DNA of 64,000 nucleotides from Oceanospirillaceae bacterium. GTDB taxonomy: Bacteria > Pseudomonadota > Gammaproteobacteria > Pseudomonadales > Balneatricaceae. Shown here piece after piece: positions 26,841-36,921 of this stretch. The stretch spans positions 124,001 to 188,000 of the forward strand of contig JABXIM010000044.1 in assembly GCA_013373085.1 (NCBI GenBank), given 5' to 3'. The position numbers were made by a program, and so were the translations under genes. Numbering within the stretch: the stretch's first letter is position 1; each line of letters begins with the position of its first letter. Under the pieces are notes generated by a model, which ran no database searches, was not told the DNA's origin, and was given only the letters and a program-made list of their open reading frames with translations.

Positions 26841-27500
26841 TCAACCCTCCCCCCTGACAAGGGCTTCGAGATTACTTTCGATGTATGTCACTGTTTCGTT
26901 CAAATTAGCGCATAGAAGCGTAAACATTGGCTCATCTCCTTTCAGCACCGTCACAGCCCGATATGGATCATCATCGAATGCAATCAAACGACAACCTGAT
27001 GCCAATTCTTTTTCGAGATATATGGCATCGAACTGCCCCGGCATATATGGCTTATCAGGTCTGTATTCGAATGGCTTGCGTTCTGATCGCTGGCTTTCAA
27101 CAAGCTCATGCAGCTCCGCTGTTAGTTTTTCAAGCATCGGACTTCGATTTTCAAATCCCTGATCCACAATTTCCTTGTGGGCAATCGCCACACAATGTTT
27201 CATAGTTGCCTCCTGAAAATCGGGAGCTTTCCCCTCTTCATCCAGCAAAGGCAGTCCGTACTCTTTCCGATAAGCGTTCTTGGTTACGATTTCTTCAGCA
27301 GATGGACGCGGCTCACCGAATGCATCTGCGTGCATGAATGCATATTCTTCACCAAATAAATAGGCATGGATTAAACGGGCACGCTCGTCGACCCTAGAAG
27401 TTACAGTCTCTCTCTCGTCACGTGCTTTCACCTGATCCGCTGTCAGACCTTCACGGACTTTCCGGTGTTTTCGAGCTTCCTCTCTCTTAAACCTGTTCAT
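26841..27500 (-). CDS. Hypothetical protein
   Basis: 219 residues, charged and mostly helical at the N-terminus (MNRFKREEARKHRKVREGLT), with a mixed alpha/beta end (GCRLIAFDDDPYRAVTVLKG). No membrane segment or catalytic motif is evident. The ATG at 27500 follows GGAGGT, a strong ribosome site. It overlaps the upstream unknown gene by 14 bases and precedes the metallophosphoesterase by 49, so the three form a unit. I do not recognise the family. Confidence 0.6.
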   Translation of the reverse strand: MNRFKREEARKHRKVREGLTADQVKARDERETVTSRVDERARLIHAYLFGEEYAFMHADAFGEPRPSAEEIVTKNAYRKEYGLPLLDEEGKAPDFQEATMKHCVAIAHKEIVDQGFENRSPMLEKLTAELHELVESQRSERKPFEYRPDKPYMPGQFDAIYLEKELASGCRLIAFDDDPYRAVTVLKGDEPMFTLLCANLNETVTYIESNLEALVRGEG

Positions 27501-27906
27501 GCGCCACCTCCACTGGGCTTGTGATATCGAAGCCAATCGAACATGCGGTCTCCCTCCCACGCGATATGGTCAATATCCGAAGAGAAGTTCCGTCCGCTTT
27601 CGCGGTTCGCTCTATATTCTCATAGAGGGGATTTGCATAACGTAGCCACGAATGCCACTTATCGATCAAATATCGGACGCCTTGATCCGGCTGTATACCG
27701 GTTTTCAGCACCAGTGAGCAATAAAGCAGACAATTCAGGTCTTGAGGCTGCCGACGAATTTCCGACTTTTCCACATCGAATGGAGAGCCATCGTCATGCA
27801 GTACATCATTGATTTCGTGACCGAAACCGGTAAGGGAATCGTAAAGATCATCGCATTCGGCGACGAATCCATTTTCACGCAATATCGCAGCGTAATCTAT
27901 CGGCAT
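27487..27906 (-). CDS. Hypothetical protein
   Basis: 139 residues starting MPIDYAAILRENGFVAECDD, soluble, with a tryptophan-rich middle (LIDKWHSWLRYANPLYENIE). I prefer the ATG at 27906, where AAGGA is nine bases upstream; one at 27912 is too close. It is the first gene of the four-gene minus-strand unit leading to the metallophosphoesterase. Not recognised. The base composition is lower in GC than flanking genes. Confidence 0.5.
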   Translation of the reverse strand: MPIDYAAILRENGFVAECDDLYDSLTGFGHEINDVLHDDGSPFDVEKSEIRRQPQDLNCLLYCSLVLKTGIQPDQGVRYLIDKWHSWLRYANPLYENIERTAKADGTSLRILTISRGRETACSIGFDITSPVEVAHEQV

Positions 27907-28067
27907 AAACATCGTTCCTTGTGTTTAGCCTCCCACTGGATGGGCGACGCTGCCGGAATAGACGGGCAGCTGTCCAGTATAACCGCCTCGATGTCAGTGG
28001 CAAGTACTTCACAACTTGCCTGATAGTGACAGCCACCCTCATTCGATCAAGGGAAAGGTCACAACTG

Positions 28068-28214
28068 GCAAGCGCGATATACCGGTTCAATACGAGCGTC
28101 CTAGAAGGGATGAATAAGCGAATCAAAGTGATCAAGCGCATGGCAGATGAATACCGGGATAGCAACTACTTCCTCCTGAAATTCGAAGCTGCATATCCCG
28201 GTAAAGCGCGATAA
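28068..28214 (+). mobile_element. C-terminal remnant of an ISL3-family transposase
   Basis: The plus strand ends with SAIYRFNTSVLEGMNKRIKV and IKRMADEYRDSNYFLLKFEA before TAA at 28212-28214. This matches the C-terminus of ISL3/IS204/IS1165 transposases (S...EGxNxxIKxIKRxAxGYRDxxYFxLK). No N-terminal part, DDE core or clear terminal repeats remain. It sits between the convergently placed UvrD-type helicase gene and the unknown four-gene unit, at the downstream end of the large defence run. Confidence 0.8.
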
Positions 28215-28257
28215 ATTTTTTTACTTCGTCAAGAAGCTTGCCATACGCCAACGAGGT

Positions 28258-30372
28258 TCAGCCAGCAAACCACTCGCTCATCTGGCCGTAGCCGTACACA
28301 AACGCCAACTTCCGTGCTCGTGTCAGGCTCACGTACACCAGCGCGCGTTCCTCGTTTTCCCGCTGACGTCGGGTAACTGCGTCGGCGGCGCTACTGATAA
28401 CGAAATCCAGCGGTACTAGCCCGCGATTGACTGAAGCGACAAATACCGCGTCGAATTCCAGGCCTTTTACTCGATGCATGGTGGCCAGGTTCAAGGCTCC
28501 TTCAGGGGTGGCCGCGCTGCGGCCATCGAGCTGATGACAGAGCTGCTGTCGGGATTCCAAAGCGCTTTTCAGCTCGTTGACTTCGCGACGGGTACGGGCG
28601 ATTACACAGCAAGCTTCAGGGGAAAGTTCATTGTCACGAATAGCGCTCAGAATTGCGTCGGCCTGCTCCTCTATATTGTCAAAGCAACGCACTTCCGGGG
28701 CCGGCCCATGCATCAAGGAATGATAGAATTGCTGACTGTCATTTCCACCATCCAGATCGTCAACCTCGACGCCTTCCAGCACGCTGACGGCCAGCTTTCG
28801 GGTTTCATCGGTGGTACGGTAGTTCACTTTCAGCCGGGCGGATCGTCCGCGGATATCGATGCCACACTGCCCCAGCACCACCTTGTTCTTTCCGTAGATG
28901 CGCTGATGCCCGTCGCCCACGATAAACAGGTCATTAGGGCCCGGCTGTACCAGCGCCCGGATCAGCATGAACGCCTGGGTACCCATATCCTGCGCCTCGT
29001 CCACGACGACAGAGCAGATTCCAGGCCGTAGCTCCGGCTTGTTTTCCAGCAGTTCTCGGGCGTCGCGATAGGCGTCATCCGCCTCCTTCAGATAGTTGCT
29101 GGCCAGCAAGTGCCGGTAACGCTCGAACACCGGCCAGATATCGACACGCTGTTGCCGGTTAAGCCGAGTCCCGCGACCGATACGGGAGGCCTTCTTGTAT
29201 CCATCCACGTTTTCAATCGACTGCGGTTGAACGACCCTTGCCCACTCTTCCTGAAAAAACGCCAGACTCAGGTCGGAACTGGCGGGCTTCTCGGAGTATG
29301 CCTGTTCCCAAAGGCGCTTTTCCTCCTGAGCATCCATCAGCAGACCGTAGTCGTACCCCTGCTTCTTCAAGAAGCTGACCACCCATGCATCCAGGTTGAT
29401 GATCTCGATAGACGCCAAAGATTTCTGGGAGCAGATCTTGTTCAGATTCTGCTTGATGTCGGCCGCCAGATTGCGAGTGAAGGTTGTAAACAGTATACCG
29501 GCGTCTTCGGTGGCGACATTCTCCGCCAGCCATTTGGCGCGGTGCATAGCTACTACCGTTTTACCGGTTCCGGCCCCTCCGAGTACCCGAACCGGACCGT
29601 TCTTCTTTCCTTCCGCGAGGCGCCGTTGAGCGGGGTGCAGGAATACTCGCCATTTCTCGATGGACTGGTTGAGCACCTCCTGAAGCGCCTCTTCATTCTC
29701 GGCAACAGTGAAGTGAGCACGGGATTCGGGGCGGGCCAGTGCTGAACCGAAATCCTCGGTATCCACGACTTCCGGGGCAACGGGAACCACCTCGGCGTAG
29801 GCTTCCTCGAAACTTGCACCCGCCATCAGCATGAACAGACCCTCGTAGGCATCGGCAGGAATTTGTTCGTTTACGCGTGCATTTTCGAGATCGGCTTCGA
29901 TCTTCATGCTGCGCACCAGGCTCAGTGCATCGTCAGGCACACCCAATTGCAGCAACTGGCGATCACGGATGGCATCGAATAAACCGGGCAACGCGGGCCC
30001 TGAATTCTGCGGTGCCGGCTGTGCCTCCAGTTGTGCCTCTTCCACCGTAAACACCTGCAGGCTTCCGGTATTGGGGTTGATCTCGACCTTGCGTTTGGCT
30101 GCCCAGTTGTAAGCCGGTTCATGATGATCCACATAGAGCATCAGGTAGAGGTCTTCCTTTGCCGCTGCAGCGAGAATGATACGCACATCCTGGTTGGCAC
30201 GAATCGAGCGCAGCTTGCTGTCCCTGAATGCCGTCAGCTTTTCATAATGCAGGCCTCCATGCTGCGGGTCTTGCTGAAACAGCATTACAGCCTTGTTGGC
30301 CTGACTCTGCTCTTTCGGCGAGAGCTTGAGCAAACTTTCAAAGTACTTCTCAGAGAAGGCAACACTTGCCAT
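28258..30372 (-). CDS. UvrD/Rep-type helicase with RelE/ParE-like N-terminal domain
   Basis: 704 residues. Residues 1-95 have the RelE/ParE toxin-like fold pattern (FSEKYFESLLKLSPKEQ, RSIRANQDVRIILA, LMLYVDHHEPAYNWAAKR). A linker leads to a superfamily 1A helicase: Walker A GGAGTGKT (265-272), VVDEAQDMGTQAF, GDGHQRIYGKNK, VNYRTTDETR and TMHRVKGLEFD, ending with the motif VI region YVSLTRARK. The ATG at 30372 follows GGAG; the stop of the DUF1998 helicase is one base upstream, so they are coupled. It is the last gene of the large minus-strand defence run. A broken paralogue lies at 24268-25155. Whether the RelE-like part has nuclease activity or only binds is unknown. Confidence 0.88.
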   Translation of the reverse strand: MASVAFSEKYFESLLKLSPKEQSQANKAVMLFQQDPQHGGLHYEKLTAFRDSKLRSIRANQDVRIILAAAAKEDLYLMLYVDHHEPAYNWAAKRKVEINPNTGSLQVFTVEEAQLEAQPAPQNSGPALPGLFDAIRDRQLLQLGVPDDALSLVRSMKIEADLENARVNEQIPADAYEGLFMLMAGASFEEAYAEVVPVAPEVVDTEDFGSALARPESRAHFTVAENEEALQEVLNQSIEKWRVFLHPAQRRLAEGKKNGPVRVLGGAGTGKTVVAMHRAKWLAENVATEDAGILFTTFTRNLAADIKQNLNKICSQKSLASIEIINLDAWVVSFLKKQGYDYGLLMDAQEEKRLWEQAYSEKPASSDLSLAFFQEEWARVVQPQSIENVDGYKKASRIGRGTRLNRQQRVDIWPVFERYRHLLASNYLKEADDAYRDARELLENKPELRPGICSVVVDEAQDMGTQAFMLIRALVQPGPNDLFIVGDGHQRIYGKNKVVLGQCGIDIRGRSARLKVNYRTTDETRKLAVSVLEGVEVDDLDGGNDSQQFYHSLMHGPAPEVRCFDNIEEQADAILSAIRDNELSPEACCVIARTRREVNELKSALESRQQLCHQLDGRSAATPEGALNLATMHRVKGLEFDAVFVASVNRGLVPLDFVISSAADAVTRRQRENEERALVYVSLTRARKLAFVYGYGQMSEWFAG

Positions 30373-30373
30373 A

Positions 30374-33300
30374 TCAAGCTCCTGAATCCATTTCGTTTAC
30401 AGCTTCGACCAGTTCACTCGCGGAGATAAACACCCGCCAACCCTCGGCTTCCAGCCTGGGTTTAATTGCCATCTGCTCGGCCACATCTGCGCGAAGAAAG
30501 GCAATTTTCTGCTCTTCAAAAATAATCTCCGCCTCGCCGATAGACTCCTCATTGGCATCCATAACGTCGTCACCCACCAGCGGAGTAGCTGGCCAATTCA
30601 CATCCAGCGCCCTGAATGCCTCGACCAGATCGCTATCCAGCAGGTCATACCAGTCCGGGTCTGTATTCTGATCCTGCTGCGGCCCTTTAACTGGCTGTAT
30701 ATCCGGCCAGAGCAGGCCGGCGGCGGTGCCGCTCAGCTTCGATTGCGGTGTCCAGGCATACATGAGCGGCAACATCTGCAGAAAATTGACCGATGTCCAG
30801 AATCTCTGCCACTGGTAGCGGGCTGCCTCGTCACTGCCTTCGCGGCGATCGTAGCAAAGCATCACCATCGCCTGGGTCAGATCGACTTCTTTCAGCAGCG
30901 GCTGTCCGGCAATCAGCTCCAGCACAATCGCAGCGGCGCCCTGTTCGTCGTTGAGCTCTACGCGTCCAGCCAGGACCGGTGGTTGCGGAGTCTGATCGGT
31001 AAAAGACGCCGGCAGGCCATCAAGGTCGTCCAGTATCTGTTGTTTCAATGCCGGATCCCCCAACGCTTTCCCCGGCAAACATTGAAACAGGAACAACAGG
31101 GCCTGCTTCGCCAATGCTTCAGCATCCTGCCCGGCTAGAAAATGCATCAACAGTTCAAAGGTGGTCTTGTTCAGATGCTCCGCGCCGCTGCCAACACCCG
31201 CGATTCTGGCCAGGCCGGCAATGGCACCGTGATTCTGCTCTGGAGATGTCATGCCCGCCGGCAGGGGAACATCCATAGCCTTATCGCCGATCACCTTGTT
31301 GATGTCGTACCAATTGAGGGTCCAAACCAAAAAACCGGCATGCATGAGGCTCTGGCGCTTGAGCAGATCCTTGTCACACTCGTCTGCATGGAAGCGATAA
31401 CCGTCAAGGAAAATCGCGACCGGCTTCAGACCCGCATGCACCGGCCACAGCACGAAGTCCGGACGACTGGAAAACTGAACACCATCGGCGGATCCCAGGT
31501 CCACCTGCGGCTCCATCTCGTAAGCCAGGTCGCCAATGGTCAGACGATAGCCATGCTTGCCACGTATCACGTCCTGGGACACACGGACTTTGTGCCCGCC
31601 CACACAATCATCGCCGGAAAATCTGGCGAGCGCCTCGGGGAAGCGAGCCTCCAATTCGCTATCCACCCAGGGGTTCCCCCCCAGGGTGCTGAGGGAGTCG
31701 TCGTTCCGGACCCACTCGTGCTCTCCTTCGACTATGTCTTTCAACATCTCCAGGGCCAGCGCTTTACTGGTGCTTTCCATACCGTAGGCGTTGCGGTATT
31801 CGAGAAGGCAGCGGTAACAGCCATCCATGGTGTTGCCATAGCAGTCGCAGTTTTCCATCACCTCGTAGGCCAGACGAAATACCGACTGCATATTCTCGGC
31901 TTTGCTCAACAGCTCATGCAGGTACCCGGTGCCGCCGGGTACCGAATCATAGAGCACGATAAAATGTCGGCGTTCGTCGGTTTCGCCCACCGGCTCGCTC
32001 TGGTGGGCGACCCGAAGATGATCCACCTTGCCACCGAAACGGCGCTTCAGTCCCAGTTGCAAGGCGGCGACAAAAGAGTTGACCTGCTCGTTCGTACCAC
32101 CGGTGGAGAGTCGAGGCAGTAGAATTCGCAATGCCTCGGACGAGAACTGGCGATACAGGTACAGGCAGTTCTCGAGGCCGTTGTCTTCCCGGCCATCTTT
32201 GAGCTTTTTAGGCCCACGGGAAAAGCTGCAGCTCTTGAGGTGATCGGCTTCCGCTTTGCCGGATGCGGCCTTGCGGGACTGCACCGAGCCGCACTCCCGA
32301 CAGATGGGAAAGCCAGCCCGCTGCAATGGCTCACCGGCCACCTCGAAGTACATTTCGTCGCCGTCCCGACGCCCGAAATTGACCTCGAGAAAGTTGGCAG
32401 CGCGAATGAATTCGAAACCGAATGGGCGGTCCTTGTCATCCAGCACCCAGGTAATGTGGATATCAGACGGCTTGAAGTCGATGAGCATCTGCTTGTTGAA
32501 GAATACCGGCTCGCGATCGTCGGAACGATCATCCAGCTGGGCATCCTTCGCGTTGGTGAAGGCATACACCTGGGTCATCTTCAGCATCTTGGTGCGGGCG
32601 CTTTCATCACCCCACTGATGGGTATGGCAGCGGGGACAGGCCTTGTCGCCAAAACCCGCGGTGGGATCGTTTGCCGGAGCCGAGTAATGGCAGCGTGGAC
32701 AGAAACGCCAATCCTGGATATTGCGCCCTTTCGCTGTTTCCACCCGAGTAACTTTCACCTTGCGATTACCGGCGTAAAACACCGATTCGGGCGCCAATTC
32801 GCTTAGCGCGGCCTGAGCCGGGCGCTGGTATTCGTACTCCCGCTTGACGAACTCGGTCTCCGCGCCGCTATCGCCGCCACCTTTTTCGCTGCGGAAAATC
32901 ACCGAATGGAGTGTCGTACCCTCTTCCGGGAACGCATAGTTGGGCAGCAGGCCCTCATCGGTAAAAAAGTTCAGCGTTTCGCGCCTGTTCAGCCTGACAC
33001 GCATACTGCGATAGCCCGCGACCTCCCGTTCAAGCTCGAGTATCTGGCCGCTGGTGTGGTCGTCCTGAGGCAGCTTACGCAGCTTGTCCAACTGGCGGTC
33101 AAGATCCTTAATCGTTGCCGCCATCTGCTTGCGCTCGTCCGTTACCAGTTTCAGCCTGTCCAGCACATAAAGCTGCAGGTGATCATCCTGGTGCTGCGAA
33201 CCGCCGAACAGATACTGACGCAGAAGCTCCAGATCGTCCCCGCTCAGTTCGGTGGCAACATGACCGGAAAACCCGTCCCAGATTTCCTGCATGTTGTGCT

Positions 33301-36300
33301 TGAGAAAATTAAGCAGCGTGTAGGGAAAGCGCTCCTCCTGGGCCTTTTCCACCGCATCCAGCACTGGCTGCATGGTCGCCGGCACCTGGTTATCGCCCCG
33401 GGCCTGGCGGGTCCAGCAATCCATTGCGAACGCCAGCAATTGCCGGCGCAGTACATGACGCGCCTTGAGAAAGACAGCGGGCGGCTCCACCGGGGAATCC
33501 AGCATGCGACCCGGATCGGCATAAAAGACAAGGTCATGGGGCCGGCCGTTGGCGACGGTCAGAACGAAAGAGTTGCCGTCGCGGCGCCCACCGCGGCCCA
33601 CACGCTGCAGATAGTTGGCCTGAGCCGGCGGTACCGAACAGAGCAAGACACTGGAAAGGTCACCGATGTCGATACCCATCTCGAGCGTGGGCGTTGCCGA
33701 CAGCAGGTTGTATTCCCAGGGCTTCTCTCCCTTGATAAAGCTGTTCTCGACCCGGATCCGGTCACTGGTGGACAGCAACCCCGTATGCTCATGGGCGATC
33801 ACCCTGTGGATTTCGCCATGGCGGAACAGGTTGCGATACAGCGACTCACGCACCGGCACCCTGTTTTCGTATACCAACCGCGGGTCCGCGGCACTGATGA
33901 GCGGTAAACCCAACCAGGCATCAGCATGAGCTTCCGGAAGGTGCAGGGGGCGGTAACCGCGGCTCTCCACGGCCTGCACCTCTGTTGTAACAACCAGATA
34001 CTCCGGATTCAGTACCCAGAGCTTCGCACCGCGTTCATTCAACTCCTCCCTGACGAGTCCCGTCGCGCTCAGTGCATCCAGAGCACCAGCCAACACCGCC
34101 TCCAACTGCTTTTTATCGACCAGTGCACCGGGATTGAGGCAGGCCAGCCAGCGTTCGTACCAGGATTGAGCACCGGAGGCACTGACGAGCGTTTCGTAAC
34201 CTTCGCCCGCGCTCAGTGCCGGGTATTTCGGCCGTGGGGACCCGGGACCAAGCGGCGGCGTATAAATCAGGAACTTGAGCAGATAAGCCTTCCCGAACTT
34301 TTCCCGGTAACCACGAAGATCATCCAACCCGATCGCGCCAAGACCGATCAGGTGCTGCACCAGGCCGGTCATGAAGCCGATCGACGCGTCCCGGTCGATC
34401 CGGTACCCCAGGGTATTGTCCGAGGCATCTCGCCAGCGCTCCGCAGCTTGGGCTATCGGCTCTCTGGGACTGCTCAGCACGGCGAGCCCCAGCCGATTCA
34501 GCGAACGTCCCACCTGCGAGCGCCAGGCCAGATCTTCCAGTGCCTGCCACAGCATTCGCTGCCGAATCAGTTTCAGGTGGCTGTCCGCCCGCCGAACCTC
34601 ACCGGACTGTTCGAAGTATTCAAAATCCGCAGCAAAACGCTGATCCGGCGGCATAAACTCGCGCAGATAAGCGGGCAGAGGCAAGCGCCCCTGCCGCTCG
34701 CCATGAGCGAGCCAGTAGGCCTCGAACAGTTCCGGCAGTTGCAGTATCGGAACGGGAGCCGACTGGTTCTCCAGCAGCTGCGTGAGCGCCATGCGCACGT
34801 TGTTCTGCCAGGTCCGGGCCGCGAAGAAACCGGCGCGGTGGGTCGCGTCCTGGACGGAGTCACTGAATGTCAGCAACTTGCGGTCGTCGTTGTCCCGGCT
34901 ACTGAACAGCTGATGGATGGCGATGGCGCTCAGGCTCGCGGCCCTGGCACCGAACACCACCAGCGCGGATTTTTCGGCGCAGTAGGGGCAATCGTGCTCA
35001 TGGATGACGCGATTCACATTGTCCTGGCGCACCTCCCTGAGCTGATGAGGTTTGGAGACCCTGACCAGTGACGCGTTACCCGCCTGACAACTTCTGCACT
35101 CACCGGAATAATCAACGGCAGCGGTCTTGCCGCATTCCCGGCAGACCTTGAAATTGTCCAGCATCATGCCGGCGGATGACTGCTTCTTTCCTGCCTGCCA
35201 GGGTAGCAACAGGGCAGTCTCCTCATGCTTGCCGAAGAACGCCGGATAGATTCTGGAAAGATCGGTTTCGATCACCTGATCGCTGGTCTGTACTGCTTCC
35301 ATCCGCGTCAGCCAGGCCGTGCCATGACACTCCCGACACTGCACCAGCGGCAGACGTATCTGCTTTTGATCCTTCGGAGGCTGATCGTCGCCGAAAGCAA
35401 GAAGCGGCGGAAAGCGGGTAGCGCTATTCCCATCGTCAGCCCAGTCCTCGCCTCTGACAATCGGCCCGGGCTCACGCAGGGTGCCGACAATGCGGCGCAA
35501 CTCACGGGACCAGAGCTGAAGGCGCAGCTGCACGAAGGGACGCCCGACGTCGTCTCGCGCATGGGCCATCAATGACAGCAGAGCGATCAACACCTGTTCC
35601 GGCTGGCGTTCAAAGCGTTTGGGAATCTGTGCCGCCAGCCGTTCCACCAGCTCCCGGAAGGTCGGAGTAGCACGGTTCAGCTTCAGTTGCCTAAGCAGGT
35701 TGGCCAGTTGGCCGTGCTGCTTGAGTTCGCGGCCAAGCGCAATGCGCCCGGCCCTGCTATCCAGCTCCTCATCGGGATTCTTGCTGAAAAACAACTCGTA
35801 GGCCTTTTTCAGATACCCGTTCAGATCGAGACTCAGCGCCTCATTCAGCGCTTGTGGCCCGATTTCCGGGTTCAGACTCAAAAAGGCGATATTGTCGAGA
35901 AACTCGGAATCGCTTTTGCGCTGCTCGGCAATGACCGACTCGCGTCGAAAGGGGCTGGAGAAAATATCCGAGGCGTAACTCAACAGACCGCTTACGCTCT
36001 CTTCACCGCCCAGGGTAGCCGATGTGCCGACACAGATCAGCTGTTCCGGCGTCATATCGAAACGCGCCCGCAAGCGGCGAATCAGCAACGACAGGTCCGT
36101 ACCCTGGGCGCCGTCAAAGGTGTGCAACTCATCGACAACCAGGTAGCGAAGGGTATCCGGCCCGTTATTTATCCACAATTTTTGATCCTGCGGCCGCATC
36201 AGCAGGTAATCGAGCATCTTGTAGTTGGTGAGCAGTACATCCGGCGGGTTCTGGCGCAGCGTTTCCTTGTCGGTAATGACCTGATCCGGCCCCATAACCT

Positions 36301-36817
36301 TGTTGCCCTGGCCATCGCCCCCCACGAACAAACCGACACGCAGCCCCTTTAGTGCTGCCTGGCCTTGAATGATCTCGGCGAAACGTTTGGCCTGGTCAGT
36401 CGCCAGCGCGTTCATGGGATAAATAACAATCGCCTTGATACCCGGCCCTGCCGCTCGCCGGCAGTGATCCAGTACAGGGTAGAGAAAACACTCGGTCTTG
36501 CCGGAGCCGGTGCCGGTTGCGACCAGGGTATTGGCGGCCTGTTTGTCCGAGGTCAGCCGCTGCCAGGCCTGCTCCTGGTGGGCGTAAGGGGGGTATTCGG
36601 TACGAAAGCCCGAGAAAAAATCGGTACCGGCCGACCCGGTCAGGAAGGGCAACCCCACCGATACATAAGGCCCCTTGATAAAGGCCTCACCGTCCTGTTG
36701 CTCCTCCACAAGACGGCGAAACTCGCCCTTGAACGGCTCGGTTTCCGTCTCGTAACCGGTAACGATGAACTCACGCAGTGCCGCCGATACTTCGCTGGCT
36801 AGCAGGCCGGGGATCAT
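30374..36817 (-). CDS. Giant DEAD/DEAH-box helicase with zinc ribbons, DUF1998 and nuclease-like C-terminus
   Basis: 2147 residues. The helicase core has Walker A ATGTGSGKT (100-108), VVDELHTFDGAQGTDL, GTSATLG and QRVGRGGRR. Several CxxC zinc sites follow (CRECHGT, CRECGKT, CPYCAEK, CPRCHYS, CPRCHTH). The DUF1998 region is marked by YDSVPGGTGYLHEL and CDCYGNTMDGCYRCLLEYRN. Then comes a VSR/DUF559-like nuclease pattern (RPDFVLWP, AIFLDGYRFH, GFLVWTLNW) and a final module ending AEGWRVF. Size and layout resemble DruE of Druantia and the DrmA/DrmB proteins of DISARM combined in one chain. The ATG at 36817 follows AGGAG. It lies between a DUF262-HNH protein and a UvrD-type helicase. Anti-phage role is inferred. 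Confidence 0.85.
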   Translation of the reverse strand: MIPGLLASEVSAALREFIVTGYETETEPFKGEFRRLVEEQQDGEAFIKGPYVSVGLPFLTGSAGTDFFSGFRTEYPPYAHQEQAWQRLTSDKQAANTLVATGTGSGKTECFLYPVLDHCRRAAGPGIKAIVIYPMNALATDQAKRFAEIIQGQAALKGLRVGLFVGGDGQGNKVMGPDQVITDKETLRQNPPDVLLTNYKMLDYLLMRPQDQKLWINNGPDTLRYLVVDELHTFDGAQGTDLSLLIRRLRARFDMTPEQLICVGTSATLGGEESVSGLLSYASDIFSSPFRRESVIAEQRKSDSEFLDNIAFLSLNPEIGPQALNEALSLDLNGYLKKAYELFFSKNPDEELDSRAGRIALGRELKQHGQLANLLRQLKLNRATPTFRELVERLAAQIPKRFERQPEQVLIALLSLMAHARDDVGRPFVQLRLQLWSRELRRIVGTLREPGPIVRGEDWADDGNSATRFPPLLAFGDDQPPKDQKQIRLPLVQCRECHGTAWLTRMEAVQTSDQVIETDLSRIYPAFFGKHEETALLLPWQAGKKQSSAGMMLDNFKVCRECGKTAAVDYSGECRSCQAGNASLVRVSKPHQLREVRQDNVNRVIHEHDCPYCAEKSALVVFGARAASLSAIAIHQLFSSRDNDDRKLLTFSDSVQDATHRAGFFAARTWQNNVRMALTQLLENQSAPVPILQLPELFEAYWLAHGERQGRLPLPAYLREFMPPDQRFAADFEYFEQSGEVRRADSHLKLIRQRMLWQALEDLAWRSQVGRSLNRLGLAVLSSPREPIAQAAERWRDASDNTLGYRIDRDASIGFMTGLVQHLIGLGAIGLDDLRGYREKFGKAYLLKFLIYTPPLGPGSPRPKYPALSAGEGYETLVSASGAQSWYERWLACLNPGALVDKKQLEAVLAGALDALSATGLVREELNERGAKLWVLNPEYLVVTTEVQAVESRGYRPLHLPEAHADAWLGLPLISAADPRLVYENRVPVRESLYRNLFRHGEIHRVIAHEHTGLLSTSDRIRVENSFIKGEKPWEYNLLSATPTLEMGIDIGDLSSVLLCSVPPAQANYLQRVGRGGRRDGNSFVLTVANGRPHDLVFYADPGRMLDSPVEPPAVFLKARHVLRRQLLAFAMDCWTRQARGDNQVPATMQPVLDAVEKAQEERFPYTLLNFLKHNMQEIWDGFSGHVATELSGDDLELLRQYLFGGSQHQDDHLQLYVLDRLKLVTDERKQMAATIKDLDRQLDKLRKLPQDDHTSGQILELEREVAGYRSMRVRLNRRETLNFFTDEGLLPNYAFPEEGTTLHSVIFRSEKGGGDSGAETEFVKREYEYQRPAQAALSELAPESVFYAGNRKVKVTRVETAKGRNIQDWRFCPRCHYSAPANDPTAGFGDKACPRCHTHQWGDESARTKMLKMTQVYAFTNAKDAQLDDRSDDREPVFFNKQMLIDFKPSDIHITWVLDDKDRPFGFEFIRAANFLEVNFGRRDGDEMYFEVAGEPLQRAGFPICRECGSVQSRKAASGKAEADHLKSCSFSRGPKKLKDGREDNGLENCLYLYRQFSSEALRILLPRLSTGGTNEQVNSFVAALQLGLKRRFGGKVDHLRVAHQSEPVGETDERRHFIVLYDSVPGGTGYLHELLSKAENMQSVFRLAYEVMENCDCYGNTMDGCYRCLLEYRNAYGMESTSKALALEMLKDIVEGEHEWVRNDDSLSTLGGNPWVDSELEARFPEALARFSGDDCVGGHKVRVSQDVIRGKHGYRLTIGDLAYEMEPQVDLGSADGVQFSSRPDFVLWPVHAGLKPVAIFLDGYRFHADECDKDLLKRQSLMHAGFLVWTLNWYDINKVIGDKAMDVPLPAGMTSPEQNHGAIAGLARIAGVGSGAEHLNKTTFELLMHFLAGQDAEALAKQALLFLFQCLPGKALGDPALKQQILDDLDGLPASFTDQTPQPPVLAGRVELNDEQGAAAIVLELIAGQPLLKEVDLTQAMVMLCYDRREGSDEAARYQWQRFWTSVNFLQMLPLMYAWTPQSKLSGTAAGLLWPDIQPVKGPQQDQNTDPDWYDLLDSDLVEAFRALDVNWPATPLVGDDVMDANEESIGEAEIIFEEQKIAFLRADVAEQMAIKPRLEAEGWRVFISASELVEAVNEMDSGA

Positions 36818-36921
36818 GAAAGCTCCTTCTTTCGATTTCCGAACATTTCCCGCATGCGACAGAAATGGCCGGATCTGTAAATTACTTGCCCATCATTCTG
36901 CTATCCGGAACGGAAAGCAAA

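Noticed and set aside
28258-36817. A complete Druantia system
   Set aside because: The DUF1998 helicase resembles DruE in size, but no druH, druM/F/G or druA-D partner is seen; neighbours are DUF262 and UvrD-type genes.
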